From positions 1-64,000 of the forward strand of contig NZ_JACIDB010000002.1 in assembly GCF_014196115.1 (NCBI RefSeq): a stretch of 64,000 nt of DNA. The letters run 5' to 3'. The notes below the pieces were generated by a model. The model was not told the DNA's origin, did no database searches, and was given only the letters and a program-made list of their open reading frames with translations. The DNA comes from Sphingomonas aquatilis (GTDB lineage: Bacteria > Pseudomonadota > Alphaproteobacteria > Sphingomonadales > Sphingomonadaceae). A program made the translations under genes and the position numbers. Numbering within the stretch: the stretch's first letter is position 1; each line of letters begins with the position of its first letter. This document shows, piece by piece, positions 51,877 to 60,747 of this stretch.

Positions 51877-53132
51877 CAGATATCCTTGGCGAGCCGGACG
51901 CCGGTGAATTGCCAGCGCTGGTGGGGGTAGAAGAAATTGCGATAGCAGGGGCGGGCATGGCCGCGGGGCGTGGCGCAGCTGCCGCCGCGCAGCACGAACT
52001 GCCCGCTCATGAACTTGCCATTATATTCGCCGACCGCGCCATCGACGGTGCGAAAGCCGGGGTAGGGGCGATAGGCGCTGCCCGTCCATTCCCACACGTC
52101 GCCGAAAAAGGCGGGATCGCCGGGGGCGGCGGGGCGCGGCTCGACCGGGCCGGCGGCGTCCATCTGGTTGCCACCCGCCGCGTCGGCCGCTTGCGCAGCG
52201 GCCTCCCATTCGAACTCGGTCGGCAGGCGCGCGCCGGCCCAGGCGGCATAGGCGTCCGCTTCATACAGGCTGACGTGCGTCACCGGCGCGGCGGGGTCGA
52301 TCGGCCGGCGCCCGTCCAGGCCGAAGCGCGTCCACACGCCGTCCTGACGTTCCCAGTAGAGCGGCGCGGCGATGCCGTTCGCCTTCACCCATGCCCAACC
52401 GTCGGCAAGCCAGTGCCGCGCGTCCGCATAGCCGCCATCGGCAATGAACGCCGCCCATTCGCCATTGGTGACCGTGCGGTCGGCGATCGCATGGCGGGCG
52501 AGCAACGCATCGTGCCGCGGCCCCTCGCAATCGAAAGCGAAACCGTCGCCATCGTGCCCGACGCGGACGATTCCCGCATCGCGCTCGATCCAGCGGATCG
52601 GCCCGGGCATGGCGACCGGCACCTTGGGCGCGGCGGGCCACAGCGCGGGCTCCAGCGGATTTTCACCGAACAGGTGCAGGATATCGGTGATGAGCAGTTC
52701 CTGATGCTGCTCTTCGTGATGACAGCCCAGCGCCACCAGCTCGCAGGCGGCATCGGGCAGGTCGGGTAATGCCGACAGCAGCGCCGCATCGACATAGGCG
52801 CGATAGGCCAGCACCTCGTCCAGCGTCGGCCGGGTGATCATGCCGCGGCGGTCGCGCGCGTGGCGGCGGCCCTCCGCCTCGTAATAACTGTTGAACAGGA
52901 ACGGGAAGCGTTCGTCATGCAGCACATAGCCGTCCACATGATCGCGCAGCACGAAGGTTTCGAAGAACCAGGTGGTATGCGCGAGATGCCATTTGGCCGG
53001 CGACGCATCGGGCATCGACTGAACGCTGGCATCGGCGTCGGACAGCGGCGCGGTCAGCGCGACGGTGAGGGCGCGAACCCGATCATAACGTGCGGCAAGG
53101 GCGGCGTCGGGGCCGGGTGCGATCTTCAACAT
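51876..53132 (-). CDS. egtB: Ergothioneine biosynthesis sulfoxide synthase EgtB
   Basis: This 418-residue non-heme-iron enzyme joins hercynine with a cysteine-type thiol and oxygen to form the C-S bond of ergothioneine. A DinB-like N-terminal domain contains WHLAHTTWFFE (about 48-58) and the iron ligands HEEQHQE (H-X3-H-X-E, about 135-141). The C-terminal formylglycine-generating-enzyme-like domain has VTNGEWAAFIADGGY and VWEWTGSAYRPYPGF, ending RNFFYPHQRWQFTGVRLAKD. No EgtC, EgtA or EgtE homologue is seen nearby, so later steps are encoded elsewhere. Confidence 0.94.
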   Translation of the reverse strand: MLKIAPGPDAALAARYDRVRALTVALTAPLSDADASVQSMPDASPAKWHLAHTTWFFETFVLRDHVDGYVLHDERFPFLFNSYYEAEGRRHARDRRGMITRPTLDEVLAYRAYVDAALLSALPDLPDAACELVALGCHHEEQHQELLITDILHLFGENPLEPALWPAAPKVPVAMPGPIRWIERDAGIVRVGHDGDGFAFDCEGPRHDALLARHAIADRTVTNGEWAAFIADGGYADARHWLADGWAWVKANGIAAPLYWERQDGVWTRFGLDGRRPIDPAAPVTHVSLYEADAYAAWAGARLPTEFEWEAAAQAADAAGGNQMDAAGPVEPRPAAPGDPAFFGDVWEWTGSAYRPYPGFRTVDGAVGEYNGKFMSGQFVLRGGSCATPRGHARPCYRNFFYPHQRWQFTGVRLAKDI

Positions 53133-53505
53133 GGCCGGCCCCTCCTGCGCAAAGCGCGTCCCTCACGCGCGCGCAAGATGCTGAAGCGCATGACAGCTCA
53201 AAGAGTTGCGCCGGGCCGATGATAAAGTAGATTCGTCCCGATCGATATCCGGAGCGATGCTAAGTCCTCCCCCGCCAGGGGGAGGTGGCATGCCGCAGGC
53301 ATGACGGAGGGGGAGGTCAGCGCAGCGCTTCGACTCCTATCCGCCGCCGTCGTCTCCCCTGCCACAGCGCCATCCCCGGCGGGAGAGGAACGACCTGCAC
53401 CGTCGCATGGCGATTGCCCCCAGCCTCTTGAAAGCAAAGGCCGCCGAATCCGCCACACGCGCCAATCCCTTTGACGCGCGCGCCAAAGCCGATAGGGTCC
53501 GCGCG
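53133..53505. other. Divergent intergenic region with a palindromic repeat
   Basis: This 373-bp gap between divergent egtB and the transporter gene should contain both promoters. A family B repeat occupies 53266-53316. No gene or RNA was recognised; an in-frame ATG at 53407 would extend the transporter but adds residues unlike its family. Confidence 0.45.
53266..53316. repeat. Family B palindromic repeat
   Basis: It runs from CCTCCCCCGCCAGGGGGAGG through a CATGCCGCAGGCATG hairpin to GGAGGGGGAGG. It is related to the copies at 33669, 37929 and 54235. Confidence 0.7.
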
Positions 53506-54186
53506 ATGGACGACACCCACGCCGCGCCGATCCCGCGCTCGCTCTTCGCCTTTTCGATCTTCTACGGCGGCATGGTCTGCATCGCGGGCGTGCTCGGCAA
53601 CAAGCAGGTGGCGCTGGGGCCGTTGTCCGCGCTGGGCCCGTTGGTCGGGCTGGGGCCGCTGGCGGTCGAAGCGGGAATCTTCGCCTTCCTGCTGCTCGTC
53701 GTCACCTCCAGCGCAATGGCCGAACTGCACGGGCGCAGCATCGCCAACCGGCTGGTGCAGATCGGCTTCGTGCCGCTGATCGTCTCGATCCTGTTGTCGT
53801 TCATCGTCCATGCGCTGCCCGCCGCGCCCGAAATGCAGCCGGCCAATCGCGATGCGATCCAGCTGGTGCTCGGTGGTACGTGGCGCATCTGGCTGGGCGG
53901 GATCGTCGCCTATGGCATCTCGCAGACGCTGAACGTCACGATCTTCGCGGCGCTGAAGGGGCGCGAGGGCGGCGGCCTCCTCTGGCTGCGTGCCGGCATC
54001 GCCAGCATGCTCAGCCAGATCGTCGATACGTTGCTGTTCGTCACCATCGCCTTCGCCGGCGTCTTCCCGATCGGCGAGCTGCTGGCCGGTCAGATGATTG
54101 TCAAGGTCGTGCTCTCGGCGCTCCTCGTGCCGCCGCTGATCTACGTGTTCGTCGGCCTCGGCAAGCGGCTCGACCGCCAGGCCTAA
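53506..54186 (+). CDS. Queuosine precursor transporter (VUT/YhhQ family)
   Basis: This 226-residue inner-membrane protein has six to seven hydrophobic segments. It has the YhhQ pattern: FYGGMVCIAGVLGNKQVALGP near the start, a central ISQTLNVTIFAALKGREGGG (about 142-161), and LRAGIASMLSQIVDTLLFVTIAF (about 164-186) with the conserved Ser-Gln-X2-Asp. YhhQ imports preQ0/preQ1 for queuosine modification of tRNA. ATG at 53506 gives the usual length. The presence of gluQRS 10 kb away fits a queuosine-making cell. Confidence 0.87.
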   Translation: MDDTHAAPIPRSLFAFSIFYGGMVCIAGVLGNKQVALGPLSALGPLVGLGPLAVEAGIFAFLLLVVTSSAMAELHGRSIANRLVQIGFVPLIVSILLSFIVHALPAAPEMQPANRDAIQLVLGGTWRIWLGGIVAYGISQTLNVTIFAALKGREGGGLLWLRAGIASMLSQIVDTLLFVTIAFAGVFPIGELLAGQMIVKVVLSALLVPPLIYVFVGLGKRLDRQA

Positions 54187-54234
54187 GTTCCCCGCCAGGC
54201 GCTCCGTCGCCGACGGCTGCACGCGAGCCCAATT

Positions 54235-54281
54235 CCTCCCCCGCCAGGGGGAGGTGGCAGCGAAGCTGACGGAGGGGGCGG
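54235..54281. repeat. Family B palindromic repeat
   Basis: It starts CCTCCCCCGCCAGGGGGAGG, continues GTGGCAGCGAAGCTGAC and ends GGAGGGGGCGG. It lies between the queuosine transporter gene and argB and may act as a terminator or mRNA stabiliser. Confidence 0.65.
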
Positions 54282-54371
54282 TCAGCGACGCCGCCCGTTA
54301 TGACTCGCCCGGCCTCTGTCCGGCGGCGGCAGGACTATGAGGACCGCCCTTGGGCCGCTAAAGGCCGCCGC

Positions 54372-55271
54372 ATGACCGACTCCGCCGCCACCGCTGCCCT
54401 GCTCGCCAAGGCCGAAACGCTGACCGAGGCTCTGCCCTATCTGCAGCGCTATGCCGGTCAGACCTTCGTCGTGAAATACGGCGGCCATGCGATGGGCGAT
54501 CCGGAACTGGCGCGCGATTTCGCCGAAGACGTCGTGTTGTTGAAGGCGGTCGGCATCAATCCCGTCGTCGTCCACGGCGGCGGGCCGCAGATCGGCGCGA
54601 TGCTGAAGCGGCTGGGGGTCGAATCGCGCTTCATCGACGGCCTGCGCGTCACCGACGCCGAAACCGCGCGCATCGCCGAAATGGTGCTGGCGGGATCGAT
54701 CAACAAGGAAATCGTTGCCTGGATCGGGCAGGCTGGGGGGCGCGCGGTCGGCATTTCGGGCAAGGACGCGAACCTCGTCACCGCGGTGAAGGTCGGTCGC
54801 GACACGCCCGATACGTTGCAGGGGATCGAGCGTCACGTCGATCTGGGCTTCGTCGGCGAACCGGTGGCGGTCGACCGCACGATCATCGACACGCTGTCGG
54901 CCAGCGGCATCATTCCCGTCGTCGCGCCGATCGCCTCGGGTGCGGACGGGCACACCTACAACATCAACGCCGATACGATGGCGGGGGCGATCGCCGCGGC
55001 GCTGGGTGCCTCGCGCTTCTTCCTGCTCACCGATGTCGCCGGCGTGCTGGACAAGGATAAGGTGCTTCTCACCGACCTCGACCCCGCGGGCATCGCGGCG
55101 CTGAAGGCGGACGGCACGATCTCGGGCGGGATGATCCCCAAGGTGGATACCTGCGTCGCCGCGGTCGAGGCGGGGGTGGACGCCGCGGTGATCCTCGACG
55201 GGCGGGTGCCGCATGCGATGCTGCTCGAAATCTTCACTTCGGCGGGCGCGGGGACGTTGGTCCACGCCTGA
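54372..55271 (+). CDS. argB: Acetylglutamate kinase
   Basis: This 299-residue amino-acid-kinase-fold enzyme phosphorylates N-acetylglutamate in arginine synthesis. Motifs: [15 protein letters not shown] (about 32-46), [14 protein letters not shown] (about 64-77), [18 protein letters not shown] (about 196-213) and [16 protein letters not shown] (about 254-269). The N-terminal helix ([17 protein letters not shown]) suggests the hexameric, arginine-inhibited type, as in other alphaproteobacteria. ATG at 54372 gives the family length. It leads a run of same-strand genes ending with marC. Confidence 0.95.
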   Translation: MTDSAATAALLAKAETLTEALPYLQRYAGQTFVVKYGGHAMGDPELARDFAEDVVLLKAVGINPVVVHGGGPQIGAMLKRLGVESRFIDGLRVTDAETARIAEMVLAGSINKEIVAWIGQAGGRAVGISGKDANLVTAVKVGRDTPDTLQGIERHVDLGFVGEPVAVDRTIIDTLSASGIIPVVAPIASGADGHTYNINADTMAGAIAAALGASRFFLLTDVAGVLDKDKVLLTDLDPAGIAALKADGTISGGMIPKVDTCVAAVEAGVDAAVILDGRVPHAMLLEIFTSAGAGTLVHA

Positions 55272-55340
55272 CCGACAGTGCTTGGCCGCGCCGGGTTTAA
55301 TCGCTAGGTCCGGCCTCTACCCATAATCCGGAGCCCAGGC

Positions 55341-55652
55341 GTGGTCGCGCTTTCCCTGATTCAGATCATTTCGATCCTGCTCGACGTGCTGTGGTGGATC
55401 ATCATGGTCCAGTTCGTGCTGTCGCTGCTGATCGTGTTCAACGTCATCAACACGTCGAACAATTTCGTGCGCTCGCTGCACTACGGGCTCGATTCGCTGA
55501 CGGAGCCGCTCTACCGCCCGCTCCGCCGCGTTCTGCCCAACATAAATGGAATCGATCTGGCGCCGCTCGCGGTGCTAATCATCATCCGCATCCTAGACTC
55601 CGTCCTCCTCCCCAACATCGCCGCTGCGATCCTGACCAACGGCGCGGCCTGA
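55341..55652 (+). CDS. YggT family membrane protein
   Basis: This 103-residue inner-membrane protein has two helices (ILLDVLWWIIMVQFVLSLLIVF and LAPLAVLIIIRILDSVLL) around the conserved LTEPLYRPLRRVLPNINGIDLAPL loop. The family is linked to osmotic or ion handling and cell-envelope functions. The start is GTG at 55341. The order YggT-DUF167 is conserved in many proteobacteria, and the genes are 10 bp apart. Confidence 0.9.
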   Translation: MVALSLIQIISILLDVLWWIIMVQFVLSLLIVFNVINTSNNFVRSLHYGLDSLTEPLYRPLRRVLPNINGIDLAPLAVLIIIRILDSVLLPNIAAAILTNGAA

Positions 55653-55662
55653 GGCGTCGCCG

Positions 55663-55965
55663 ATGCCCGCCTGGACGGTGCGCGACGACGGCATTGTCCT
55701 TGCCATTCGAGTGACACCCCGTAGCGGGCGCGATGCCTTACTGGCTGGCACCGAAGATCATTTTGCCGCGCGACTGGCCGCCGCACCGGTCGACGGCAAG
55801 GCGAATGCGGCGCTCCTTGCGCTGGTGGCGGACCGGTTCGGCGTTCCGAAGCGCGCGGTCGTGCTCATCGGCGGAGACACCGCGCGATTGAAGCGGCTGC
55901 ATGTTGCGGGGGACGCGGCCGTGCTGGCGAAAACCGCTGCCGCCCTCTATGACGTGGCGCCATGA
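55663..55965 (+). CDS. DUF167 family protein (YggU-like)
   Basis: This 100-residue alpha/beta protein has the typical motifs [12 protein letters not shown] and [32 protein letters not shown]167 proteins are small and cytoplasmic, with unproven function, usually encoded beside YggT. Its stop overlaps the folD start (ATGA), so expression is coupled. Confidence 0.92.
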   Translation: MPAWTVRDDGIVLAIRVTPRSGRDALLAGTEDHFAARLAAAPVDGKANAALLALVADRFGVPKRAVVLIGGDTARLKRLHVAGDAAVLAKTAAALYDVAP

Positions 55966-56828
55966 CCGCCACGATCATCGACGGCAAGGCGCACGCCCTT
56001 GCGCTCCGTACCCGCACCGCCGCGCATGTCGCCGCCTTCCGCGACGCGACCGGCCGGGCGCCCGGCCTAGCCGTCGTCCTGGTCGGCGAGGATCCGGCGT
56101 CGTCGGTCTATGTCCGCTCCAAAGGCAAGGCGACGCGTGAGGCCGGGATGGAGAGCTTCGAGCATCGCCTGCCCGCCGACACGGATGCGGATGCTCTATT
56201 GGCTCTGGTACGGCGGCTGAATGCCGATCCGACCGTCGACGGCATCCTCGTTCAGCTGCCCCTGCCGAAGCATATCGATGCCGAAGCGGTGCTGCTCGCG
56301 ATCGATCCGGACAAGGACGTCGACGGTTTCCACCCGGTCAACGCGGGACGCCTCGCGATCGGGGCGGAAGGGTTCGTGCCCTGCACGCCGCTGGGCTGTC
56401 TGATGCTGCTGCGCGACATCCATCCCAGCCTGTCGGGCATGGAGGCGGTGGTCGTCGGTCGGTCGAACATCGTCGGCAAGCCGATGGCGCAGCTGTTGTT
56501 GCAGCAGAGCTGCACCGTCACCGTCGTCCACAGCCGCACGCGCGACGTCGCGGCGCATTGCCGGGCCGCCGATATCGTCGTCGCGGCGGTGGGCATTCCC
56601 CATTTCATCAAGGGCGACTGGATCAAGCCGGGCGCGACGGTGATCGACGTGGGCATCAACCGGACCGAGACGGGGCTGGTCGGCGACGTCGACTTCGCCG
56701 CCGCCAAGGACGTGGCTGGCGCCATCACGCCGGTCCCCGGCGGCGTCGGGCCGATGACGATCGCCTGTCTGATCCGCAACACGTACATATCCGCCTGCCG
56801 CCGCGAGGGCGTGAGCGTCGCATCGTGA
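55962..56828 (+). CDS. folD: Bifunctional methylenetetrahydrofolate dehydrogenase/cyclohydrolase
   Basis: This 288-residue enzyme interconverts 5,10-methylene-, methenyl- and 10-formyl-tetrahydrofolate for purine and formyl-methionine supply. Catalytic region [10 protein letters not shown] (Tyr about 47, Lys about 51) and [12 protein letters not shown]; the dinucleotide-binding domain has [18 protein letters not shown] (about 161-178), and the C-terminus has [16 protein letters not shown]. It is coupled to DUF167 upstream and to marC downstream by 4-bp overlaps. Confidence 0.95.
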   Translation: MTATIIDGKAHALALRTRTAAHVAAFRDATGRAPGLAVVLVGEDPASSVYVRSKGKATREAGMESFEHRLPADTDADALLALVRRLNADPTVDGILVQLPLPKHIDAEAVLLAIDPDKDVDGFHPVNAGRLAIGAEGFVPCTPLGCLMLLRDIHPSLSGMEAVVVGRSNIVGKPMAQLLLQQSCTVTVVHSRTRDVAAHCRAADIVVAAVGIPHFIKGDWIKPGATVIDVGINRTETGLVGDVDFAAAKDVAGAITPVPGGVGPMTIACLIRNTYISACRREGVSVAS

Positions 56829-57445
56829 TCGAACTGTTCGTCTCGTCGCTCATCACCTTCTTCGTGGTGATCGACCCGCCGGGGTGCGCGCCCATCTACG
56901 CCGGCCTGTCGTCGGGCGCGTCGCCGCTGCAACGCCGCAGCATGGCCATCCGCGCGGTCGGCGTGGCAAGCGCGATCCTGTTCGTCTTCGCGCTGTTCGG
57001 CGAGAAACTGCTGCACGGCCTGGGCATCAGCCTGGCGAGCTTTCGCATCGCGGGCGGCATCATGCTGTTCCTAATCGCGCTCGAAATGGTGTTCGAGAAG
57101 CGCACGCAGCGCCGCGAGGATCGCGCCGCGGAGGTCGCCGCCGATCCGGAAGTGGAAGACGTGTCGATTTTTCCGATGGCGATGCCGATGATCGCCGGCC
57201 CAGGATCGATCGCGACCGTGATGCTGCTGATGGCGCGTACCAACGGGCTGGAAGCGACGCTGGTCGTGCTGGCCGCGATGGTGACGATCCTGCTGCTTAC
57301 GCTGGTCGCGTTGCTCGCCGCGGGGCCGCTGATGCGGCTGCTCGGTACGCGGATCGAGGCGGTGATCACGCGCTTGCTCGGTGTGCTGCTGGCGGCGCTG
57401 GCGGTGCAGTTCGTGATGGACGGGTTGCAGGTCAGCCTGCGCTGA
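56825..57445 (+). CDS. MarC-family inner-membrane protein
   Basis: This 206-residue protein has six predicted helices. The N-terminal [25 protein letters not shown] and central [21 protein letters not shown] are typical MarC/UPF0056 motifs. The family was once linked to antibiotic resistance, but its role remains unclear. The start is GTG at 56825, overlapping the folD stop (GTGA). It is convergent with the FMN reductase gene, 6 bp away. Confidence 0.92.
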   Translation: MIELFVSSLITFFVVIDPPGCAPIYAGLSSGASPLQRRSMAIRAVGVASAILFVFALFGEKLLHGLGISLASFRIAGGIMLFLIALEMVFEKRTQRREDRAAEVAADPEVEDVSIFPMAMPMIAGPGSIATVMLLMARTNGLEATLVVLAAMVTILLLTLVALLAAGPLMRLLGTRIEAVITRLLGVLLAALAVQFVMDGLQVSLR

Positions 57446-57451
57446 TCGGCT

Positions 57452-58036
57452 TTATCGCGGCGCCACCAGCGGTGCGAAGCGCGCGACCTGGCGACCGATC
57501 AGGCACAGTTGATCGTAGACGGCGGGATCGCTCGCGCCGCCTTCGTCGTCGAATTTGGTGATCTGCGTGTTGATCGCCGCGGCAAAGGGCGTCGGCCAGC
57601 CGCGCAACGCGTGGACGATCGAGCGTAGCGCCGCAATCGTCGATCCCGTCGCCTGCCAGCCATAAGCGGTGGCGATCAGCCCCACGGGCAGGTCGGCGAG
57701 ATAGGGGCGTTCGTCGCGCGCGGTTTCTTCCAGCAGATCGAGCGCGTTCTTGACCACGCCAGAGATGCTGCCGTGATAGCCGGGGCTGGCGATGATGACC
57801 GCCGATGCACCGCGCACCGCGGCGACGAACGCCTGTTCGTCCTCCGTCCGGCTTGTCGCGCGCGGATCGTAGAGCGGCAGGCGCGCCATGTCGGCGCCAC
57901 CGAACATCCGCGTTGCAAAGCCCTCGCGTTCCGCCGCGTCGAGCGCGATGCGCAACGCGCGCTCGGTCGAGGAAACTCCGCCGATCGTGCCGCCGATACC
58001 GACGACGAGCGGGGGTGAGGAGGGCTGCTGGGTCAT
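57452..58036 (-). CDS. NADPH-dependent FMN reductase family protein
   Basis: This 194-residue flavodoxin-fold protein has the FMN-phosphate site GGTIGGVSSTERAL (about 15-28), a central ASAVIIASPGYHGSISGVVKNALDLL (about 81-106) and GLIATAYGWQATGSTIAALRSI. It belongs to the SsuE/ArsH-type reductases that supply reduced flavin or reduce quinone-like substrates. ATG at 58036 was chosen since the fold starts just after; an upstream extension is not family-like. It is divergent from the penicillin-binding protein gene. Confidence 0.9.
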   Translation of the reverse strand: MTQQPSSPPLVVGIGGTIGGVSSTERALRIALDAAEREGFATRMFGGADMARLPLYDPRATSRTEDEQAFVAAVRGASAVIIASPGYHGSISGVVKNALDLLEETARDERPYLADLPVGLIATAYGWQATGSTIAALRSIVHALRGWPTPFAAAINTQITKFDDEGGASDPAVYDQLCLIGRQVARFAPLVAPR

Positions 58037-58169
58037 GGCCCCGCGATAGCGCTCCCCGCGAGCCTGCGCCAGCCGCTGGCGTTCGCGCCTGCAAAAGGGT
58101 AAATGGGCCTGCACCTCCCCCACAGCGTCCGGCCCTTGCGCGTGCTGTTATAGGATAGTAATACACGTC

Positions 58170-60368
58170 ATGGCTGACCGCTGGGACGAGCCGATGCGTC
58201 ACGAACCGATCGATACCAACCGCCGCGGCAGCATCGGCCAGCGCTACGACCTCGACGACGGGGAGGATCGCTTCGAAGCGGCGCCGCGCTGGCGCCGCGA
58301 CGAGGCGCGGGCGCCGGACGAGGATCGGTACGCCGGGCGGTTCGACGCCTTCCTCGATTCCGAACAGGACGCCGCGGCAGAGCTGCCCCCCCGTCGGCCT
58401 CGCCATATCGGCCGCTGGATTTTACGCGGCATCGCCGCGGGCATCGTCCTGCTGGTCATCGCGATCGGCTGGCTCGCCGTGACCGCGCCGCTGAGCAAGT
58501 CGCTGCAGCCGCCGACCCCGCCGTCGATTACGCTGACCGCGGACGACGGCACGCCGATCGCCCGGCGGGGGGCGATCATCGACAAGCCGGTCGACGCCGC
58601 CAAGCTGCCCCCGCACGTCACCGAGGCGTTCCTGGCGATCGAGGACCGGCGCTTCCGGTCGCACTGGGGCATCGATCCGCGCGGCATCCTGCGCGCTTTC
58701 GTCCACAACGTCGGATCGGGCGGCGTGCGCGAGGGGGGCAGCACGATCACCCAGCAGCTCGCCAAGAACGCCTTTCTCGACTCAGACCGCACTGCGGCGC
58801 GCAAAATCCGCGAGGTCATGATCGCGTTCTGGTTGGAAGCGTGGCTGTCGAAGGATGAAATTCTGTCGCGTTATCTGTCGAATGTGTATTTCGGCGACAA
58901 CGTCTATGGCCTGCGCGCGGCGTCGAAACATTATTTCGGCCGCGAACCGGAAAAGATGAATATCGGGCAGGCGGCGATGCTGGCCGGGCTGGTCAAGGCG
59001 CCGTCACGCCTTGCCCCGACGAGCAATCTGGAGGGTGCGCGCAAGCGCGAGATGGTCGTCGTTCGCGCGATGGCGGATGCGGGTTTCCTGACCAAGGCCG
59101 AAGCCGCCGATGTCCAGCCACAGCGCGTGCTGGCAAGCCGCCCGACGACGCTGCCCAGCGGCACCTATTTCGCCGATTGGGTGCTGCCGCAGGCGCGCGA
59201 CCAGGCGGGCGAGATCAAGACCGAAGCGACGGTGAAGACGACGCTGGACCGCCGATTGCAGCGCACCGCCGAACGCGTCGTGCGGCAGGCGGGGCTGCGG
59301 CAGGCGCAAGTGGCGCTGGTCGCGATGCGACGCGACGGCCGCGTCGTCGCGATGGTCGGCGGCAAGGATTACACCAAGAGCCCGTTCAACCGGGCGACGC
59401 AGGCGCAGCGCCAGCCCGGATCGACGTTCAAACTGTTCGTCTACCTCGCCGCGATGCGGAAGGGCATGACGCCCGACACGATGGCGGACGACACGCCGGT
59501 CGAGATCGCCGGGTGGAAGCCGAAGAACGATGATGGGCGCTATCTGGGCCCCATCCCGCTGCGCCGCGCCTTCGCGCGTTCGTCCAACGTGGTCGCGGCA
59601 CGGCTGACGCAGGAAGTCGGGGTGCGCAACGTTATCAAGGCGGCGCGCGACCTGGGCATCACGACGCCGATCCCGAACGAGGCGACGATCGGCCTCGGCA
59701 CGGCCGAAGTCTCTTTGCTCGAACTGACCGCAGCCTATGCCGCCATCGCCAACGGCCAATATCCGGTGCGCCCGCGCGGGCTGGAGGAAACGGGCGACAA
59801 CAAGAGCTGGTACGAATCGCTGACCGGCGGCACCACCAAGATGCCCGACGACATCCGCGAGAAGATGCTCGACCTGCTGTCGTCGTCGCTGCGCGGTACG
59901 GGACGTGAGGCGGTGCTGAGCACGGATGCCTATGGCAAGACCGGCACGTCGCAACAAAGCCGCGATGCGTGGTTCATCGGCTTTGCCGGCGATCTGGTCG
60001 TCGGTGTCTGGGTCGGCAATGACGACAGCTCGCCCAATCCTGGCCTGCACGGCGGCGGCGTACCGGCGCAAATCTGGCGGAACTTCATGGTCTCCGCGCT
60101 CGGCCTCGCGCCGCCACAGGCACCGGTGGTGGTCGAAGAGAATGCCAGCGATCCCGAAGCGATCGTCGGGCCGGAAGACCCCGTCGGCGACATGATCGAC
60201 CAGGCGGGGCCGGAGGTCGAGGGAACCCTCGACGGCCTGGGCCTGCAGATGAAGATGGGGCGCGACGGCAGCATCAGCATCACGCCTGGCCGCGACCGCG
60301 AACCAGATGCCCCACGAGAGCCTCGCGAGCCGCGTGCACGGGGTGATGAGGGCGGTGAAGGGGAATGA
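58170..60368 (+). CDS. Class A penicillin-binding protein (PBP1a-type transglycosylase/transpeptidase)
   Basis: This 732-residue bifunctional peptidoglycan synthase has a charged cytoplasmic N-terminus (1 to about 78), one membrane helix (ILRGIAAGIVLLVIAIGWLAV), and a GT51 domain with EDRRFRSHWGIDPRG (about 154-168), GGSTITQQLAKNAF (about 190-203) and the later AAMLAGLVKAPS. The transpeptidase domain has active Ser in STFK (about 418), SSN (about 471) and KTGTSQ (about 590-595). The acidic/basic C-terminal tail (PREPREPRARGDEGG) is low-complexity. It lies alone, with a promoter in the gap to the divergent reductase. Confidence 0.94.
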   Translation: MADRWDEPMRHEPIDTNRRGSIGQRYDLDDGEDRFEAAPRWRRDEARAPDEDRYAGRFDAFLDSEQDAAAELPPRRPRHIGRWILRGIAAGIVLLVIAIGWLAVTAPLSKSLQPPTPPSITLTADDGTPIARRGAIIDKPVDAAKLPPHVTEAFLAIEDRRFRSHWGIDPRGILRAFVHNVGSGGVREGGSTITQQLAKNAFLDSDRTAARKIREVMIAFWLEAWLSKDEILSRYLSNVYFGDNVYGLRAASKHYFGREPEKMNIGQAAMLAGLVKAPSRLAPTSNLEGARKREMVVVRAMADAGFLTKAEAADVQPQRVLASRPTTLPSGTYFADWVLPQARDQAGEIKTEATVKTTLDRRLQRTAERVVRQAGLRQAQVALVAMRRDGRVVAMVGGKDYTKSPFNRATQAQRQPGSTFKLFVYLAAMRKGMTPDTMADDTPVEIAGWKPKNDDGRYLGPIPLRRAFARSSNVVAARLTQEVGVRNVIKAARDLGITTPIPNEATIGLGTAEVSLLELTAAYAAIANGQYPVRPRGLEETGDNKSWYESLTGGTTKMPDDIREKMLDLLSSSLRGTGREAVLSTDAYGKTGTSQQSRDAWFIGFAGDLVVGVWVGNDDSSPNPGLHGGGVPAQIWRNFMVSALGLAPPQAPVVVEENASDPEAIVGPEDPVGDMIDQAGPEVEGTLDGLGLQMKMGRDGSISITPGRDREPDAPREPREPRARGDEGGEGE

Positions 60369-60747
60369 TCCTGCCGACCCAAGGCATTTCGACGATTTAA
60401 CCCAACCCTCAGCTTTACGGATTTTTCCTAAGGCGATGACGCGGAGGATCGATGCTGCCGCGCAACCCCGTCTGATGGCTGCCCGCCTTTTCGGGTCGCC
60501 GTTCGATGTGCCAGCCCGTTATCGCTGACGCTGATCCTGGCGGCGTAGGACGATCCGATCCTACCAATAACCTCCGCCGCCAATTCGCCGCGTTCGGCCG
60601 CCCAGGGGAATGCGATCCGACTGGTGATCTCTCCTTTTTGAGGCCACGACTTCAATGCGGCCTATGAGGGCATTCCCAATCAGACGGTGCGTCAGATGGT
60701 CGGACGGTTCCTGGCCGAGAATCATCCCGGCCCGGTCCGGTGATCGA
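60369..60747. other. Intergenic region with a possible gene remnant
   Basis: This 379-bp gap between convergent genes has one notable item: the + frame at 60642-60743, which follows a stop and reads GHDFNAAYEGIPNQTVRQMV and so on to a TGA. It looks like the C-terminal end of a lost gene but has no start. Otherwise nothing was recognised. Confidence 0.3.
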
